DNA of 64,000 nt from Bacillota bacterium (GTDB taxonomy: Bacteria > Bacillota_I > Bacilli_A > RF39 > UBA660), in contig JAETPN010000001.1 in the NCBI GenBank assembly GCA_021771185.1, forward strand, positions 210,771-274,770, read 5' to 3'. The translations under genes and the position numbers were made by a program. The notes under the pieces were generated by a model. The model was not told the origin of the DNA, made no database searches, and saw nothing but the letters and a program-made list of their open reading frames with translations. Positions 35,249 to 44,424 of the stretch are shown here, piece after piece (the first letter of the stretch is position 1; each line of letters opens with the position of its first letter).

Positions 35249-35275
35249 AGTGCTTTCTTTTGAAAGCACTTTTTT
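35249..35275 (+). terminator. Orphan plus-strand terminator-like hairpin
   Basis: Perfect 9-bp stem AGTGCTTTC / GAAAGCACT with loop TTTT and T6 on the plus strand, upstream of a minus-strand gene. No plus-strand gene precedes it. It could stop antisense transcription over 33395-35214. Confidence 0.5.
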
Positions 35276-35312
35276 GTTTACAAAAAATAAATTTTATGGG
35301 CTTTATATTATC

Positions 35313-35345
35313 AAAAAGACTAATTTTTGTCAAATCAGTCTTTTT
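35313..35345 (-). terminator. Terminator of prmC
   Basis: Stem AAAAAGACT / AGTCTTTTT with a 15-nt loop, overlapping the prmC stop. Confidence 0.7.
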
Positions 35346-36048
35346 TTATCATTTTAAAAAATATAAAGCGATCTAATCCTTGATAATCAACATCGATGAT
35401 GCTTTCAAATTCAGGCAAATATTTTTGCCCTAAAGCTTGAATCTTTTTTCCTTGTGTTTGACCAATTTCAAAGGCAATGATTCCACCATCATTTAAATGT
35501 TCTCTAGCTTGTGATAAAATTTTATCATAATAATAAAGCCCATGATCTTCAGCATATAAAGCAAGATGGGGTTCATTGTTATAAACAATGGTTTCGATTT
35601 CTTCATCTTTTGCAATATAAGGTGGATTACTAATAATAACATCATATGTTCCATGAAGGTGTTCCATCGTATCATGAACAAAGGTAATATCAGCCTCAAG
35701 GTTTTTAGCATTTTTTCTAGCAACTTCTAAAGCTTCTTTAGATAATTCATATGCGGTTACAGTACTTTCTGGAAGTTTCTTCTTTAAAGTGATGGCAATA
35801 CATCCACTTCCAGTGCCTAGATCAACAATTGCTGGATCTTTTTTTTGAAGAAAAGACAGTGTCTTTTCAATTAATTGTTCTGTTTCAAAACGGGGAATTA
35901 ATACGTTTTGATTGACTTCAAAAATATAACCATAAAAATTAACATTTCCTACAATATATTGGACAGGTTCTCCTTGCTTTAAACGTTTGATTCCCTCGTC
36001 TACCTCTTCTTCTTTCATATATTTCTTTAAATATTCAATATCTGTCAT
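35335..36048 (-). CDS. prmC: Release factor glutamine methyltransferase
   Basis: 237 residues. It methylates the GGQ glutamine of release factors. SAM-binding VDLGTGSGCIAITL and catalytic NPPYIA are present, and the IPRFETEQLIE motif marks PrmC. The N-terminal helical release-factor-binding domain is trimmed compared with the usual form of about 280 residues, beginning just before GEPVQYIVG. It follows prfA by 30 nt, with a terminator hairpin in between. Confidence 0.94.
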   Translation of the reverse strand: MTDIEYLKKYMKEEEVDEGIKRLKQGEPVQYIVGNVNFYGYIFEVNQNVLIPRFETEQLIEKTLSFLQKKDPAIVDLGTGSGCIAITLKKKLPESTVTAYELSKEALEVARKNAKNLEADITFVHDTMEHLHGTYDVIISNPPYIAKDEEIETIVYNNEPHLALYAEDHGLYYYDKILSQAREHLNDGGIIAFEIGQTQGKKIQALGQKYLPEFESIIDVDYQGLDRFIFFKMIKKD

Positions 36049-36064
36049 TACCTCACCTACTTAT

Positions 36065-36087
36065 AAAAAAGAAACGTATTACGCTTC
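36065..36087 (-). terminator. Terminator or attenuator between prfA and prmC
   Basis: Stem GAAGCGT / ACGTTTC with an AAT loop and T6 on the minus strand, overlapping the end of prfA and placed before prmC. Confidence 0.65.
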
Positions 36088-37137
36088 CCCTTTTAATTTA
36101 CGCTGTTGATCTTCATGAATCAATGCTTCAATAATTTCTTCCATCGCACCTTCCATTACACGATCCAATTGTTTTGTCGTAAAACTAATACGATGGTCTG
36201 TGACACGATTTTGTGGATAATTATAGGTACGAATCTTTTCACTACGATCTCCACTACCGATTTTACTTTTACGTTCACTACCTAATTCTTCTTCATGTTT
36301 ACGTAATTCATACTCATAAAGTCTTGTTCTTAACATCTGCATACATTTTTCTTTATTTTGAATTTGACTACGTTCGTTTTGACATTGAGCAACCAATCCA
36401 GTAGGTAAATGGGTAATTCTTACTGCACTGTCTGTTGTATTTACCCCTTGACCTCCGTGACCACCACTACGATAAATATCAACACGTAAATCATTTGGAT
36501 TTAATTCTACATCTACTTCTTCAGCCTCTGGCATAACAAGTACAGTTGCGGTTGAAGTATGAACTCTACCTTGTGTTTCTGTTTCTGGTACACGTTGAAC
36601 ACGATGAGCACCACTTTCATATTTTAATTTTGAATAAACATTCTCACCCTTAACAATAAATTCGATTTGTGAATATCCTCCGGCTTCACTATCTACTGCA
36701 TCAACAACTTCATACTTCCATCCCTCGTGTTCTGCATATTTCGTATACATACGAAATAAATCGCCAGCGAAAATATTTCCTTCATCTCCACCAGCAGCAC
36801 CACGAATTTCAACAACAACATTCTTACCATCATTTGGATCTTTAGGTAATAAAATCACTTCTAATTCTTGTTCTAATTCTTTTAATCTTTGTTCTTGTTG
36901 TTGTAATTCTTCACGAGCAAACTCACCAATTTCTGGATCTTTCACCATCTCTTTGCTTTCTTCAATATCTGAAAGTAAAGATTTATATTCTTGATAAGCT
37001 TGATACGCTTCTCTAAGAGATGCTTGTTCTTTATTTAATTCTAAAGTTTTTTTAATATCTGTGGTTACTTCTGGATTCATTAAATCCGCATTAATTTCTA
37101 AATAACGTGTTTCAATCGCCTGTAAACGTTCTAACAT
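36079..37137 (-). CDS. prfA: Peptide chain release factor 1
   Basis: 352 residues. The GGQ motif is in RSGGHGGQGVNTTDSAVR. The stop-codon recognition PxT region reads RVPETETQGRVHTS, that is PET. The C terminus contains IRTYNYPQNRVTDHR. RF1 reads UAA and UAG; UGA stops elsewhere in this window imply an RF2 encoded outside. It is directly upstream of its modifying enzyme prmC, a conserved pairing. Confidence 0.97.
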   Translation of the reverse strand: MLERLQAIETRYLEINADLMNPEVTTDIKKTLELNKEQASLREAYQAYQEYKSLLSDIEESKEMVKDPEIGEFAREELQQQEQRLKELEQELEVILLPKDPNDGKNVVVEIRGAAGGDEGNIFAGDLFRMYTKYAEHEGWKYEVVDAVDSEAGGYSQIEFIVKGENVYSKLKYESGAHRVQRVPETETQGRVHTSTATVLVMPEAEEVDVELNPNDLRVDIYRSGGHGGQGVNTTDSAVRITHLPTGLVAQCQNERSQIQNKEKCMQMLRTRLYEYELRKHEEELGSERKSKIGSGDRSEKIRTYNYPQNRVTDHRISFTTKQLDRVMEGAMEEIIEALIHEDQQRKLKGEA

Positions 37138-37223
37138 AGTAACTCCTCCTCTTTAAGTTTATAGAAATACCACAAAAATTATACTATAAATCCTTGTTTT
37201 AAGCAATTCTAAGATTTAAGTAA

Positions 37224-37751
37224 TTATTTTTTTAAGAATTTTTTTGGTTTCTCAGATTCTACTTTCGTAGTCCCTTCAAGAAATCTCTTTAAACTCTTCA
37301 TTTCTTCAATATTTTGTTTTTGAATAGTATCCCTTAACTGAATTTTTTCTACGCTACCAATATTTTTCTTAAATGAATCATTTTTTGATATTAAATTATA
37401 TTCTTTTATTTTTTCCAAAATATATTCTTTATTAAGTATTAATTCTTCATTATATTGGATTTGATGTCTATTATTTAAATAATCAAATGCCCATACACTT
37501 CTATCATATGTTGTAACATTTTTTACAAAAAGCCAAAGTAATGGCGAATAAATAAAAGGTGAAAATAAAATAAATTGAGGTATTAGAGTAATAGGTACAT
37601 GTAATGAAAAAAAGATAACACAACATATAGAAAGAAACGAACTTACACCATAAACCCACATATTACATTTTGATTTTTTTCTTATTCCTAATAAATACAA
37701 TACTTCTTGATAATTTTCTAACTTATTTTCATCGATTTTCTTTTGTTCCAT
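37224..37751 (-). CDS. Small membrane protein with two helices, unknown
   Basis: 175 residues, unrecognised. A cytoplasmic N terminus is followed by two adjacent membrane helices (WVYGVSSFLSICCVIFFSL, IPQFILFSPFIYSPLLWLFV, residues about 33-80), then a charged soluble tail ending in EKPKKFLKK. The architecture matches the neighbouring gene at 37772, from which it is separated by 20 nt, so the two probably form an operon and could be distant paralogues. Confidence 0.65.
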   Translation of the reverse strand: MEQKKIDENKLENYQEVLYLLGIRKKSKCNMWVYGVSSFLSICCVIFFSLHVPITLIPQFILFSPFIYSPLLWLFVKNVTTYDRSVWAFDYLNNRHQIQYNEELILNKEYILEKIKEYNLISKNDSFKKNIGSVEKIQLRDTIQKQNIEEMKSLKRFLEGTTKVESEKPKKFLKK

Positions 37752-37771
37752 ATATAATTATCCTTTATAAA

Positions 37772-38221
37772 TTATTTTTGTTTAGTTAAAGTTTTCTTGA
37801 ATACTTTAGGTCTTTCACAAGTCTTTTGACAACTCATTGGCATAATTTCTATTTTTTCTGTTTCTAATTCTTCTATACAAGGTTCATAAACTTCTACCTT
37901 TTCTTTCCCACTCTTTTTTAATAACTGAACCATTTCACTTTCAGTTTCAGGCATCATCTCGCTTGTATAATCTATAAATTCCATTGGAATTGTATATCTT
38001 TCTTTTTTCAAGTCTTTATATTTTTTAACACATAAACAAAATCCACCTATATTAAGTAAAACAAACATAAATGGTAACACTTCAAAAGTACCCACAAAAT
38101 ATCCCATAGAAATAAAACAAGTAAAAAGACTAATGGAACTAAGCTGATCTATTCTATCCAATTTTTTATCTATTTTATACCACTCTTTAAAATGATTTAT
38201 AATATCTTGTTCTCTATTCAT
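37772..38221 (-). CDS. Small membrane protein with two helices, unknown
   Basis: 149 residues from the ATG at 38221 (GGAGAG 6 nt upstream), which discards an unlikely longer frame. Two membrane helices (LSSISLFTCFISMGYFVGTF, FMFVLLNIGGFCLCV) at about 25-65 are followed by an acidic, Cys-containing tail. It has the same layout as the downstream gene. Family not recognised. Confidence 0.65.
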   Translation of the reverse strand: MNREQDIINHFKEWYKIDKKLDRIDQLSSISLFTCFISMGYFVGTFEVLPFMFVLLNIGGFCLCVKKYKDLKKERYTIPMEFIDYTSEMMPETESEMVQLLKKSGKEKVEVYEPCIEELETEKIEIMPMSCQKTCERPKVFKKTLTKQK

Positions 38222-38412
38222 TTGACACTCTCCTTTGGGTTTTATCATATCATAAACTAAATTAAATATCAAACGAAATAATTTTTCCATATTCTACCTA
38301 TGAAATATCTACTCCTTTTTCTGAAATAAAAATAATTTTGAATAAATAACGAATTTTGACATTTCCTTAACAAAATTCATGAAAAATAATTTTAAAATAC
38401 GACATAATAAGA

Positions 38413-38418
38413 TATAAT
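38413..38418 (+). promoter_or_regulatory. Likely -10 of the PASTA gene promoter
   Basis: A perfect TATAAT, 18 nt before the AGGTGATTCAT-ATG start. The -35 (TTTTAA, about 38390) is weak. Confidence 0.45.
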
Positions 38419-38435
38419 TATTATAGGTGATTCAT

Positions 38436-40490
38436 ATGGGTAAGAAAAGAAAAAAAAGTACTCAAAATATACACATGTCTGGGGATTTTATGGATGCTTT
38501 ATCTAAGCGTGAGCAACGTCATTTAAATCAACAAAAATTTGAAAAACAACAACAGCTTGAACAACAGGAAAATCTTGCGTTCGATCGTATGTTAAAACAA
38601 AGACAAGAACTACAAGAAAAATTACAACAAGAGGAGTCTCATGCTAGAGTAAAAGTTCATAAAGTTAATTTAGACAAGAAAAGAAAACAAGAAAAATCAA
38701 CAGGGACAAACCTTGTATTAATCTTTACAATGCTTTGTGCCTTTGGTTATTTAGGGTATAGTATTTATATTGCGCAAAATAAAGTTGATCATATTTATAC
38801 GATATTAAACGCCTCTTTCATCACACTTACCGTTCTTTTATTTACTATTACTGGAATGATGAAAAAGGTAAGAAAACGTAAAGTAGGATATATTTTAACA
38901 AGTCTAGCTTTTATTGGAATGATTAGTTTAAATATTGGAACAACGTTAGAATTCTTTACTTTACCTACCCAACCTGTCGTTGTCGATTTAACCACGAAAA
39001 CTGTAAATGAAGCTTTAAAATGGGCTAGTGAAAATAAGATTGAACTCGTTGAAGTTACAGAATTTAGCGACACTGTTGAAGAAAACAAGGTAATGAGTCA
39101 AAATATAGAACCGAACACCCTACTTAAGAATGTTAAGGTTATTGAAATTGTTAGTTCAAATGGTCCAAATCCTGAATCGAAAGTTGAATTACCAGATATG
39201 ATTGGTTGGGATGTGGATAAGGTTGTAAAAGAAATTAAGCATCATAAATTAACGAATGTTCAAATTGATTTTGAATTTTCAACCATTGAACGTGATACTT
39301 TATTTGAACAAAGTAAAACTGGTAAAATTCATCGTAATGAGGAACTAAAATTAAAATTTTCGCTTGGAAATGAGGAAGACTTACTACCTGTTAAATTAAT
39401 CGATTTACTAAAAAAAGAAGAATTTGATGCGACACTATGGTTAAAACGTAATGGCATCAAATACGAAACTAAATATGAATTTAGTGATACGATAAAAAAA
39501 GGATGTGTGATTTCAACAACACCAAAAAAAGGTACTCTTATTAATCAAAAAGAGCAACAAGTCATACTAACAATTTCTAAAGGGCAAAAAATTATCGTAC
39601 CAGATTTAGAAAAAATGAGTTTAGATGACATTGTAGCATGGGCAATTAAAAATAATATCAATATTACTTATAATAGTGAATATAACAGTAAAGTTAAAAA
39701 AGGAAATATCATTCGTATTTCTCATAAAAAGGGTGACGTGATTGAAGAAAACACAACAATATATATTACAACGTCAAAAGGAACCCTTCGTATGATAGAT
39801 TATAATGAAAATGATCTAACAAAAATTAGAACATTTGCAAATACTTATAAAGTTAATTTAGTAGAAAACGAAGAGTATTCTGATACTATAGAACAGGGAA
39901 AAATCATTCGTGTTTCCCATAAAAAAGGTGATATCCTTAATCAAGGAGATACAATTGAAGTTGTTATTTCTATGGGGACATCCATTGAAATTCCTGATTT
40001 TACTGGAATGAGATTATCTGATGCTCAAGCATTATGTAAATCTAAAAACTTAGATTGTACAGTTACTTATGTAAAATCAAACAAAAATAAAAATATTGTT
40101 GTAGGACAAAATAAACGTGCTGGTTCAGAAGTTATTAATGGTACGAATGTTCTGTTATCTGTAAGTAATGGCATTGCTCCAAGTACTGGTAGCAGCTCTA
40201 GTAACAATAGACCTTCAGGTGGTGGATCATCATCGAGTGGTGGAAATTCTGGAGGAAATACTACTCCAATATGCAATAAAACAACAATGTATATATTACC
40301 AAATTTCATTGATACGAATCCACAAAATACTTGTGCTAATATCAAAAATGGATATCCAGGATACAAGATTAATTGTGTTTACCAAAATTCTGATAACGGT
40401 GGAAAAGGACAAGTATTAAATGCTCAAGATTTAAAAGGAAAAGAGATTAACTCTTGTCAAAGTGTAACAGTTATAATTAAAAATAATTAA
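38436..40490 (+). CDS. Membrane-anchored PASTA-repeat protein without kinase domain
   Basis: 684 residues from the ATG at 38436. A basic, Gln-rich coiled coil (about 20-75) faces the cytoplasm, followed by three membrane helices (about 94-175). The outside part contains about six PASTA-like units of 65 residues (e.g. SIEIPDFTGMRLSDAQALC, KVELPDMIGWDVDKVV), a Ser/Gly-rich linker and a Cys-containing seventh unit. PASTA domains bind peptidoglycan stems or lipid II. In PknB-type proteins they are fused to a Ser/Thr kinase; here no kinase is present. A cell-wall sensing or anchoring role is inferred. Confidence 0.85.
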   Translation: MGKKRKKSTQNIHMSGDFMDALSKREQRHLNQQKFEKQQQLEQQENLAFDRMLKQRQELQEKLQQEESHARVKVHKVNLDKKRKQEKSTGTNLVLIFTMLCAFGYLGYSIYIAQNKVDHIYTILNASFITLTVLLFTITGMMKKVRKRKVGYILTSLAFIGMISLNIGTTLEFFTLPTQPVVVDLTTKTVNEALKWASENKIELVEVTEFSDTVEENKVMSQNIEPNTLLKNVKVIEIVSSNGPNPESKVELPDMIGWDVDKVVKEIKHHKLTNVQIDFEFSTIERDTLFEQSKTGKIHRNEELKLKFSLGNEEDLLPVKLIDLLKKEEFDATLWLKRNGIKYETKYEFSDTIKKGCVISTTPKKGTLINQKEQQVILTISKGQKIIVPDLEKMSLDDIVAWAIKNNINITYNSEYNSKVKKGNIIRISHKKGDVIEENTTIYITTSKGTLRMIDYNENDLTKIRTFANTYKVNLVENEEYSDTIEQGKIIRVSHKKGDILNQGDTIEVVISMGTSIEIPDFTGMRLSDAQALCKSKNLDCTVTYVKSNKNKNIVVGQNKRAGSEVINGTNVLLSVSNGIAPSTGSSSSNNRPSGGGSSSSGGNSGGNTTPICNKTTMYILPNFIDTNPQNTCANIKNGYPGYKINCVYQNSDNGGKGQVLNAQDLKGKEINSCQSVTVIIKNN

Positions 40491-40522
40491 AAAAATACAG
40501 AAATTTAATCTGTATTTTTTTA
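40491..40522. terminator. Bidirectional terminator between the PASTA gene and yafQ
   Basis: A 12-bp stem AAAAAATACAGA / TCTGTATTTTTT gives T-runs on both strands between convergent genes. Confidence 0.85.
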
Positions 40523-40798
40523 TTAAAACAAATCACTGTGTGAACCAGTTCGTAATATTAATAAAGTATCACCCTCAATACGGTATATTAACAACCAATC
40601 TGGAGTAATGTGACATTCTCTAGTTTTTTTATATTTTTTGTCATCATTTAATATATGGTCTTTATATACTCTAGGTAATTCTTCATTCGTTAATAGTTGT
40701 TCAATAACATTTTTTAATAAATCTAAATTATATCCTCTACGCATCATCCGTTTGTAATCACGTCTAAATTTTTTCTCATATTTTAGATTTTCAATCAA
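40523..40798 (-). CDS. yafQ: YafQ/RelE family mRNA interferase toxin
   Basis: 91 residues. A ribosome-dependent ribonuclease toxin. The YafQ active-site pattern is intact: ECHITPDWLLIY (His, Asp-Trp) and RTGSHSDLF (His, Phe at the C terminus). It overlaps the antitoxin gene by 4 nt (ATGA-type), the usual antitoxin-first order. A functional toxin is likely, since no frameshift or catalytic change is seen. Confidence 0.92.
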   Translation of the reverse strand: MIENLKYEKKFRRDYKRMMRRGYNLDLLKNVIEQLLTNEELPRVYKDHILNDDKKYKKTRECHITPDWLLIYRIEGDTLLILRTGSHSDLF

Positions 40799-41064
40799 TG
40801 ATCTAGATCTTCGAACATTTCTTCGACACTATGAAAATTTTTACTTAAATTCTTATCTTTCGTAGAATTTTTGATTGCTTTCATCGTGCGACGATTTGGT
40901 TTTTTGGTTACGGCAAATGGTAAAGACTGCTCACGAACAGATTGCTTCAAAAAAATATTAATTGCCATAGACATATTCATCCCCAATTCTTTAAATAATA
41001 TTTCAGCTTGTTGTTTTAATTCGGAATCTGTACGTATAATAATATTACTTGTTTTTTCAGCCAT
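40795..41064 (-). CDS. dinJ: DinJ/RelB family antitoxin
   Basis: 89 residues. The N-terminal ribbon-helix-helix (SNIIIRTDSELKQQAEILF, then LGMNMSMAINIFLKQSV) binds DNA; the C-terminal tail should wrap the toxin. It represses its own operon, presumably through the inverted repeat in the promoter at 41088-41125. Confidence 0.92.
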   Translation of the reverse strand: MAEKTSNIIIRTDSELKQQAEILFKELGMNMSMAINIFLKQSVREQSLPFAVTKKPNRRTMKAIKNSTKDKNLSKNFHSVEEMFEDLDH

Positions 41065-41087
41065 AGTTTCACCTTTCTTTCTAATTA

Positions 41088-41125
41088 ACTATATCATTTT
41101 GTATTAACGTTGTCAATACAAAATG
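41088..41125 (-). promoter_or_regulatory. dinJ-yafQ promoter with operator palindrome
   Basis: TTGACA (41111-41116), 17-nt spacer and TATAGT (41088-41093) on the minus strand. An 11-bp inverted repeat, CATTTTGTATT and AATACAAAATG (41095-41105 and 41115-41125), covers the spacer and -35. This is the expected place for DinJ/YafQ autorepression. Confidence 0.85.
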
Positions 41126-41232
41126 AAAAATTATACATACTTATTTCCCTACTAATATATACTACAAAACTTTTCTATTTCCTTTTTTTGAAGAAAAAAA
41201 TCTGCTTTCTAATAAAAAATTATCTCACTATT

Positions 41233-41260
41233 AAAAAAAACGTCCCTTTGTGGACGTTTT
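41233..41260 (-). terminator. Terminator of the glucosaminidase gene
   Basis: Stem AAAACGTCC / GGACGTTTT with a 6-nt loop and T8 on the minus strand. Confidence 0.9.
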
Positions 41261-44225
41261 ATTTAACTACTAATTCTATACGATTTCTTTTATTTTCATT
41301 TAATTTAAATGTATACATTTTATTGTTAATTTTCGCATTCGATTTACTTAGATCTTGGAATAATAAATCGCTTAATTCTCCGTAGTCTGATATGTTAGAC
41401 TTCGTTGATAAATAGATCGCATATGTACCTGGCTCTAAATTAGATACATCGATTACTGCATCAAACCACGCTCTATCTTTTTGTTTTCCAAATTTATCGG
41501 CATTTACTAATGAAATTGGATAAATTGGTTTATCGATACTTCCTACATTAAATCTTTTTTGCTTGAATGTTTCAACGTTTTCAAAAATAATTTCACGACT
41601 CATTGTTGTATTCGTACGTCTCATATCCATTCCTACAGAGTAAGAAGCTGCGATAATATGTAGTTTATTATTTTCAAAACTTAATTGATCGAATAAAGAA
41701 TATTGATTTACATCATACGAGGTTTGTTTTGTTCCTATCTTTTGTTCACGAATAATCATTTCCATTGGAATTTTTTCATTCAAATAATTATTGATGATTG
41801 TAACATATTTAAAACCTGCTTTATATTCTGTTATTTGTTCATTGAATAAAATATTTTGTACATAAGATTTCGCATAATATTTATCAGTTCTGGTTCTAAA
41901 GTATACTGTATAATCTCCAGGTTCTACGGATTCTAAATCAATAGTATCTTCAAACCAGGCATACTTATATGTATATCCTCCAGAAGAAAGAATAGGAATT
42001 GTCATTTGTTTTTCATCTAACATACGACTTAATACCTGTGTATACTCTTTTCCAGTCTCCTGATTTTTTAGTATAAATTCATACATTAATGGTGTAGTAA
42101 GATCATTATTTACACCCTTAAGAATGTGATATCCTTTTATTTTTAATTTACCATTTACTTCCTTTAAATAGTCTAAATAGAATTCACCATCTTTTTTGGT
42201 TAGGACATCCTCTACAGTTCCCTTTTTCCAAATCGCTTCATAAGAAGTTTCTTTGGTTGCTTCTGTAAGTTTTGGTGTCCATCCCATGAATATATATCCA
42301 TCCTTAATTGGACTTTCTACTTTAGGAATACTACCTTTCGCTGTAGAGACAACAAGTGTATCTTTTTTATTCGTAAATTGACCACCATCGGCATTAAATG
42401 TCACATCATAAAATACTGTTTTTTCCCAAACGGCTGTATAAGTTGTATTCTTCGTCGCTGTTTCAATCGTTGGTGTCCATCCTTTAAAAATATAACCTTC
42501 TCTAGTTGGTTCATCAACAACAGGTTTTACTGAATAATTTGCTTTTACTGTACGTGAAGTTGCCTTATCACTAAAGACACCACCATTCGCATTAAAGGTA
42601 ATATCATACGTTTTTACTTTCCATTTTGCTGTATAGGTTTTATTTGAAGTTGCCGGAACAATCGTTTCATTCCATCCAACAAAGTCATATCCCGTTCTCG
42701 TTGGATTTTCAACTTGTGGAAGAGTGCCACTAGCAACCGTTACATTCTTACTTCCGGCGTTTCCTGTAAATACACCACCATTTGCATTAAATGTAATTGT
42801 GTAATTTTTATTTAGGGTCGCTACCCCATTTTTTAAAATAACATCTAGTGAACTTGAATGAATATAAGCGTAATTATGATCATAGTTATATTCTCCAACA
42901 TCTTGAATAAACGCTGTTCGATTACTATTTAAAACAGGATCTGCTTGAATCTTATACCATTTATTACTTCCATTTACTGTAGTACCAGTAACTTCCCCTA
43001 AAATAACAACCGAATAATCAGTATTATTTCCAGTGTTATAAATAACGTTACTTGATGTATTTGGTTCTTTATAAATGTTATATACATTATGATTTGTCTT
43101 AATACCTAAGGTGTAAGCTCCATAATCTTGAAATCCATAACGTTTATCAAATCCATAATAATAAGTTACTGCTTTTTCTGCCCAATAAGGATCTGAGGCA
43201 TATTTAATATTAAATCCACTAGCCTTACTTCCAAGGTGTCCTCCTTGATAACGACTTAAGTAATCTTTAGGATCCATATAATCAATCGAAACAAAATATT
43301 TGGCATGAGCTAAAATACTATTAGACACAGAATCATACCCACTAGCACTAGCTCCTGGAGCTGAATCATAAGCAGCATGTCCAAAAATATTATTGGTACG
43401 TGCGGCAATATCACTTTGTCCATGATCACTTTCATTTACCGCAACACTAAACATTAATAAAGCATTGGCCCCATACGCATTTTGATAATTAATAAAGGAA
43501 TTTTGTTCTCCGTAAAGTTGAGATTCGTAAGGTTGTTTATTATTTCTATCTACAATTTTTCTCGTATAACCTTTACTTTTTATATAGTTCTCAATATCGG
43601 CAGCAGTATAATTTGTTTTCGTACGATGTGATAAGAATTGATAGTAACTATAAAATGGTCTTCCAGCATTTACTGCATGACTATAGTTTCCAGCAACATA
43701 GTCATCAATCATTGTCTTATATCCAGAAAGTGATGCTGGATAAAAATAATGCCCATCATAACTTAAATAATAAGTTCCGTTCGATAACCCTACGGTATTT
43801 TTTCCTAAGGTAGTTCTTCCATAAATAGAAGTATAAACATCGAGGGAAATCATATGAACAATGGCCCCATCTTCTACTTTATAAAAGGATGTATAATATT
43901 TATCATAATCTGATTGTGTTTCCATATTTACGAGTTGAACTTCGTCTTTAGAAACATAACCAACAACCCCAGCCATTTTAAATTTTATTTTATCGCCTGA
44001 AGTTCCTAGGTAAGCTGCTTCTGCACCATAATGTCCATTGGTATAACCCGCTTTCCCTGTTGCAACTTCTGTAAAATTGGTATTTAAACTTGCATCTTTG
44101 GTCTTAAAATTAACCAGTTTATATCCCCCATTTGGTGCTGCATCTACATATTCTGAAATCAAAGGGAGACTCATAAAACACAAAAAAAGAAAACATATAA
44201 TATATTTTTTGAATATCTTTTTCAT
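41259..44225 (-). CDS. Secreted N-acetylglucosaminidase with InlB-type (B) repeats
   Basis: 988 residues with a signal peptide (residues about 1-29). Residues about 190-375 form a GH73-like glucosaminidase domain: YQNAYGANALLMFSVAVNES has the likely catalytic Glu, followed by DIAARTNNIFGHAAYD. An SH3-like wall-binding part follows (YNIYKEPNTSSNVIYN). Three Listeria-Bacteroides repeats come next (ITFNANGGVF ... GYDFVGW ... YTAKW), then a C-terminal part with two units of about 110 residues (e.g. LEPGDYTVYFRTRTDKYYA and LEPGTYAIYLSTKSNISDY). It should cleave peptidoglycan at the cell surface. No sortase motif is seen. Confidence 0.88.
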   Translation of the reverse strand: MKKIFKKYIICFLFLCFMSLPLISEYVDAAPNGGYKLVNFKTKDASLNTNFTEVATGKAGYTNGHYGAEAAYLGTSGDKIKFKMAGVVGYVSKDEVQLVNMETQSDYDKYYTSFYKVEDGAIVHMISLDVYTSIYGRTTLGKNTVGLSNGTYYLSYDGHYFYPASLSGYKTMIDDYVAGNYSHAVNAGRPFYSYYQFLSHRTKTNYTAADIENYIKSKGYTRKIVDRNNKQPYESQLYGEQNSFINYQNAYGANALLMFSVAVNESDHGQSDIAARTNNIFGHAAYDSAPGASASGYDSVSNSILAHAKYFVSIDYMDPKDYLSRYQGGHLGSKASGFNIKYASDPYWAEKAVTYYYGFDKRYGFQDYGAYTLGIKTNHNVYNIYKEPNTSSNVIYNTGNNTDYSVVILGEVTGTTVNGSNKWYKIQADPVLNSNRTAFIQDVGEYNYDHNYAYIHSSSLDVILKNGVATLNKNYTITFNANGGVFTGNAGSKNVTVASGTLPQVENPTRTGYDFVGWNETIVPATSNKTYTAKWKVKTYDITFNANGGVFSDKATSRTVKANYSVKPVVDEPTREGYIFKGWTPTIETATKNTTYTAVWEKTVFYDVTFNADGGQFTNKKDTLVVSTAKGSIPKVESPIKDGYIFMGWTPKLTEATKETSYEAIWKKGTVEDVLTKKDGEFYLDYLKEVNGKLKIKGYHILKGVNNDLTTPLMYEFILKNQETGKEYTQVLSRMLDEKQMTIPILSSGGYTYKYAWFEDTIDLESVEPGDYTVYFRTRTDKYYAKSYVQNILFNEQITEYKAGFKYVTIINNYLNEKIPMEMIIREQKIGTKQTSYDVNQYSLFDQLSFENNKLHIIAASYSVGMDMRRTNTTMSREIIFENVETFKQKRFNVGSIDKPIYPISLVNADKFGKQKDRAWFDAVIDVSNLEPGTYAIYLSTKSNISDYGELSDLLFQDLSKSNAKINNKMYTFKLNENKRNRIELVVK

Positions 44226-44261
44226 CTTATTCCCCTCTATTCTACATAATTCTACACTATA

Positions 44262-44270
44262 ATTATATCA
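44262..44270 (-). promoter_or_regulatory. Extended -10 promoter of the glucosaminidase gene
   Basis: TGATATAAT on the minus strand (TATAAT 44262-44267), 37 nt before the ATG, with GAGGGGAATAAG as ribosome site. Confidence 0.55.
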
Positions 44271-44333
44271 AAAAGTCTTAGGGACAACAAGATTTTTTCA
44301 TTTATTTTATCTAGACTTCACAGGATTAGACAT

Positions 44334-44366
44334 AAAAAAAGAGAACCGTAAACGCTACGAGTTCTC
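44334..44366 (-). terminator. Terminator of the HAD phosphatase gene
   Basis: Two-part stem: GAGAAC / GTTCTC closing CGTA / TACG with loop GCGTT and one bulge, then T7 on the minus strand. Confidence 0.82.
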
Positions 44367-44372
44367 CTACTC

Positions 44373-44393
44373 GATTAAGAACTTTTCTTAATC
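44373..44393 (-). other. Additional 9-bp hairpin upstream of the HAD-gene terminator
   Basis: Perfect GATTAAGAA / TTCTTAATC with a 3-nt loop, 6 nt before the terminator stem. It lacks a T-run, so it is an RNA 3'-end structure rather than a second terminator. Confidence 0.6.
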
Positions 44394-44424
44394 TATCATA
44401 TTCTATGCATAAATCTGTAAAATG

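Noticed and set aside
41110..41385. Short plus-strand open frame upstream of the glucosaminidase end
   Set aside because: It runs through a bidirectional terminator and into the antisense of a real gene; composition is that of AT-rich noncoding DNA.
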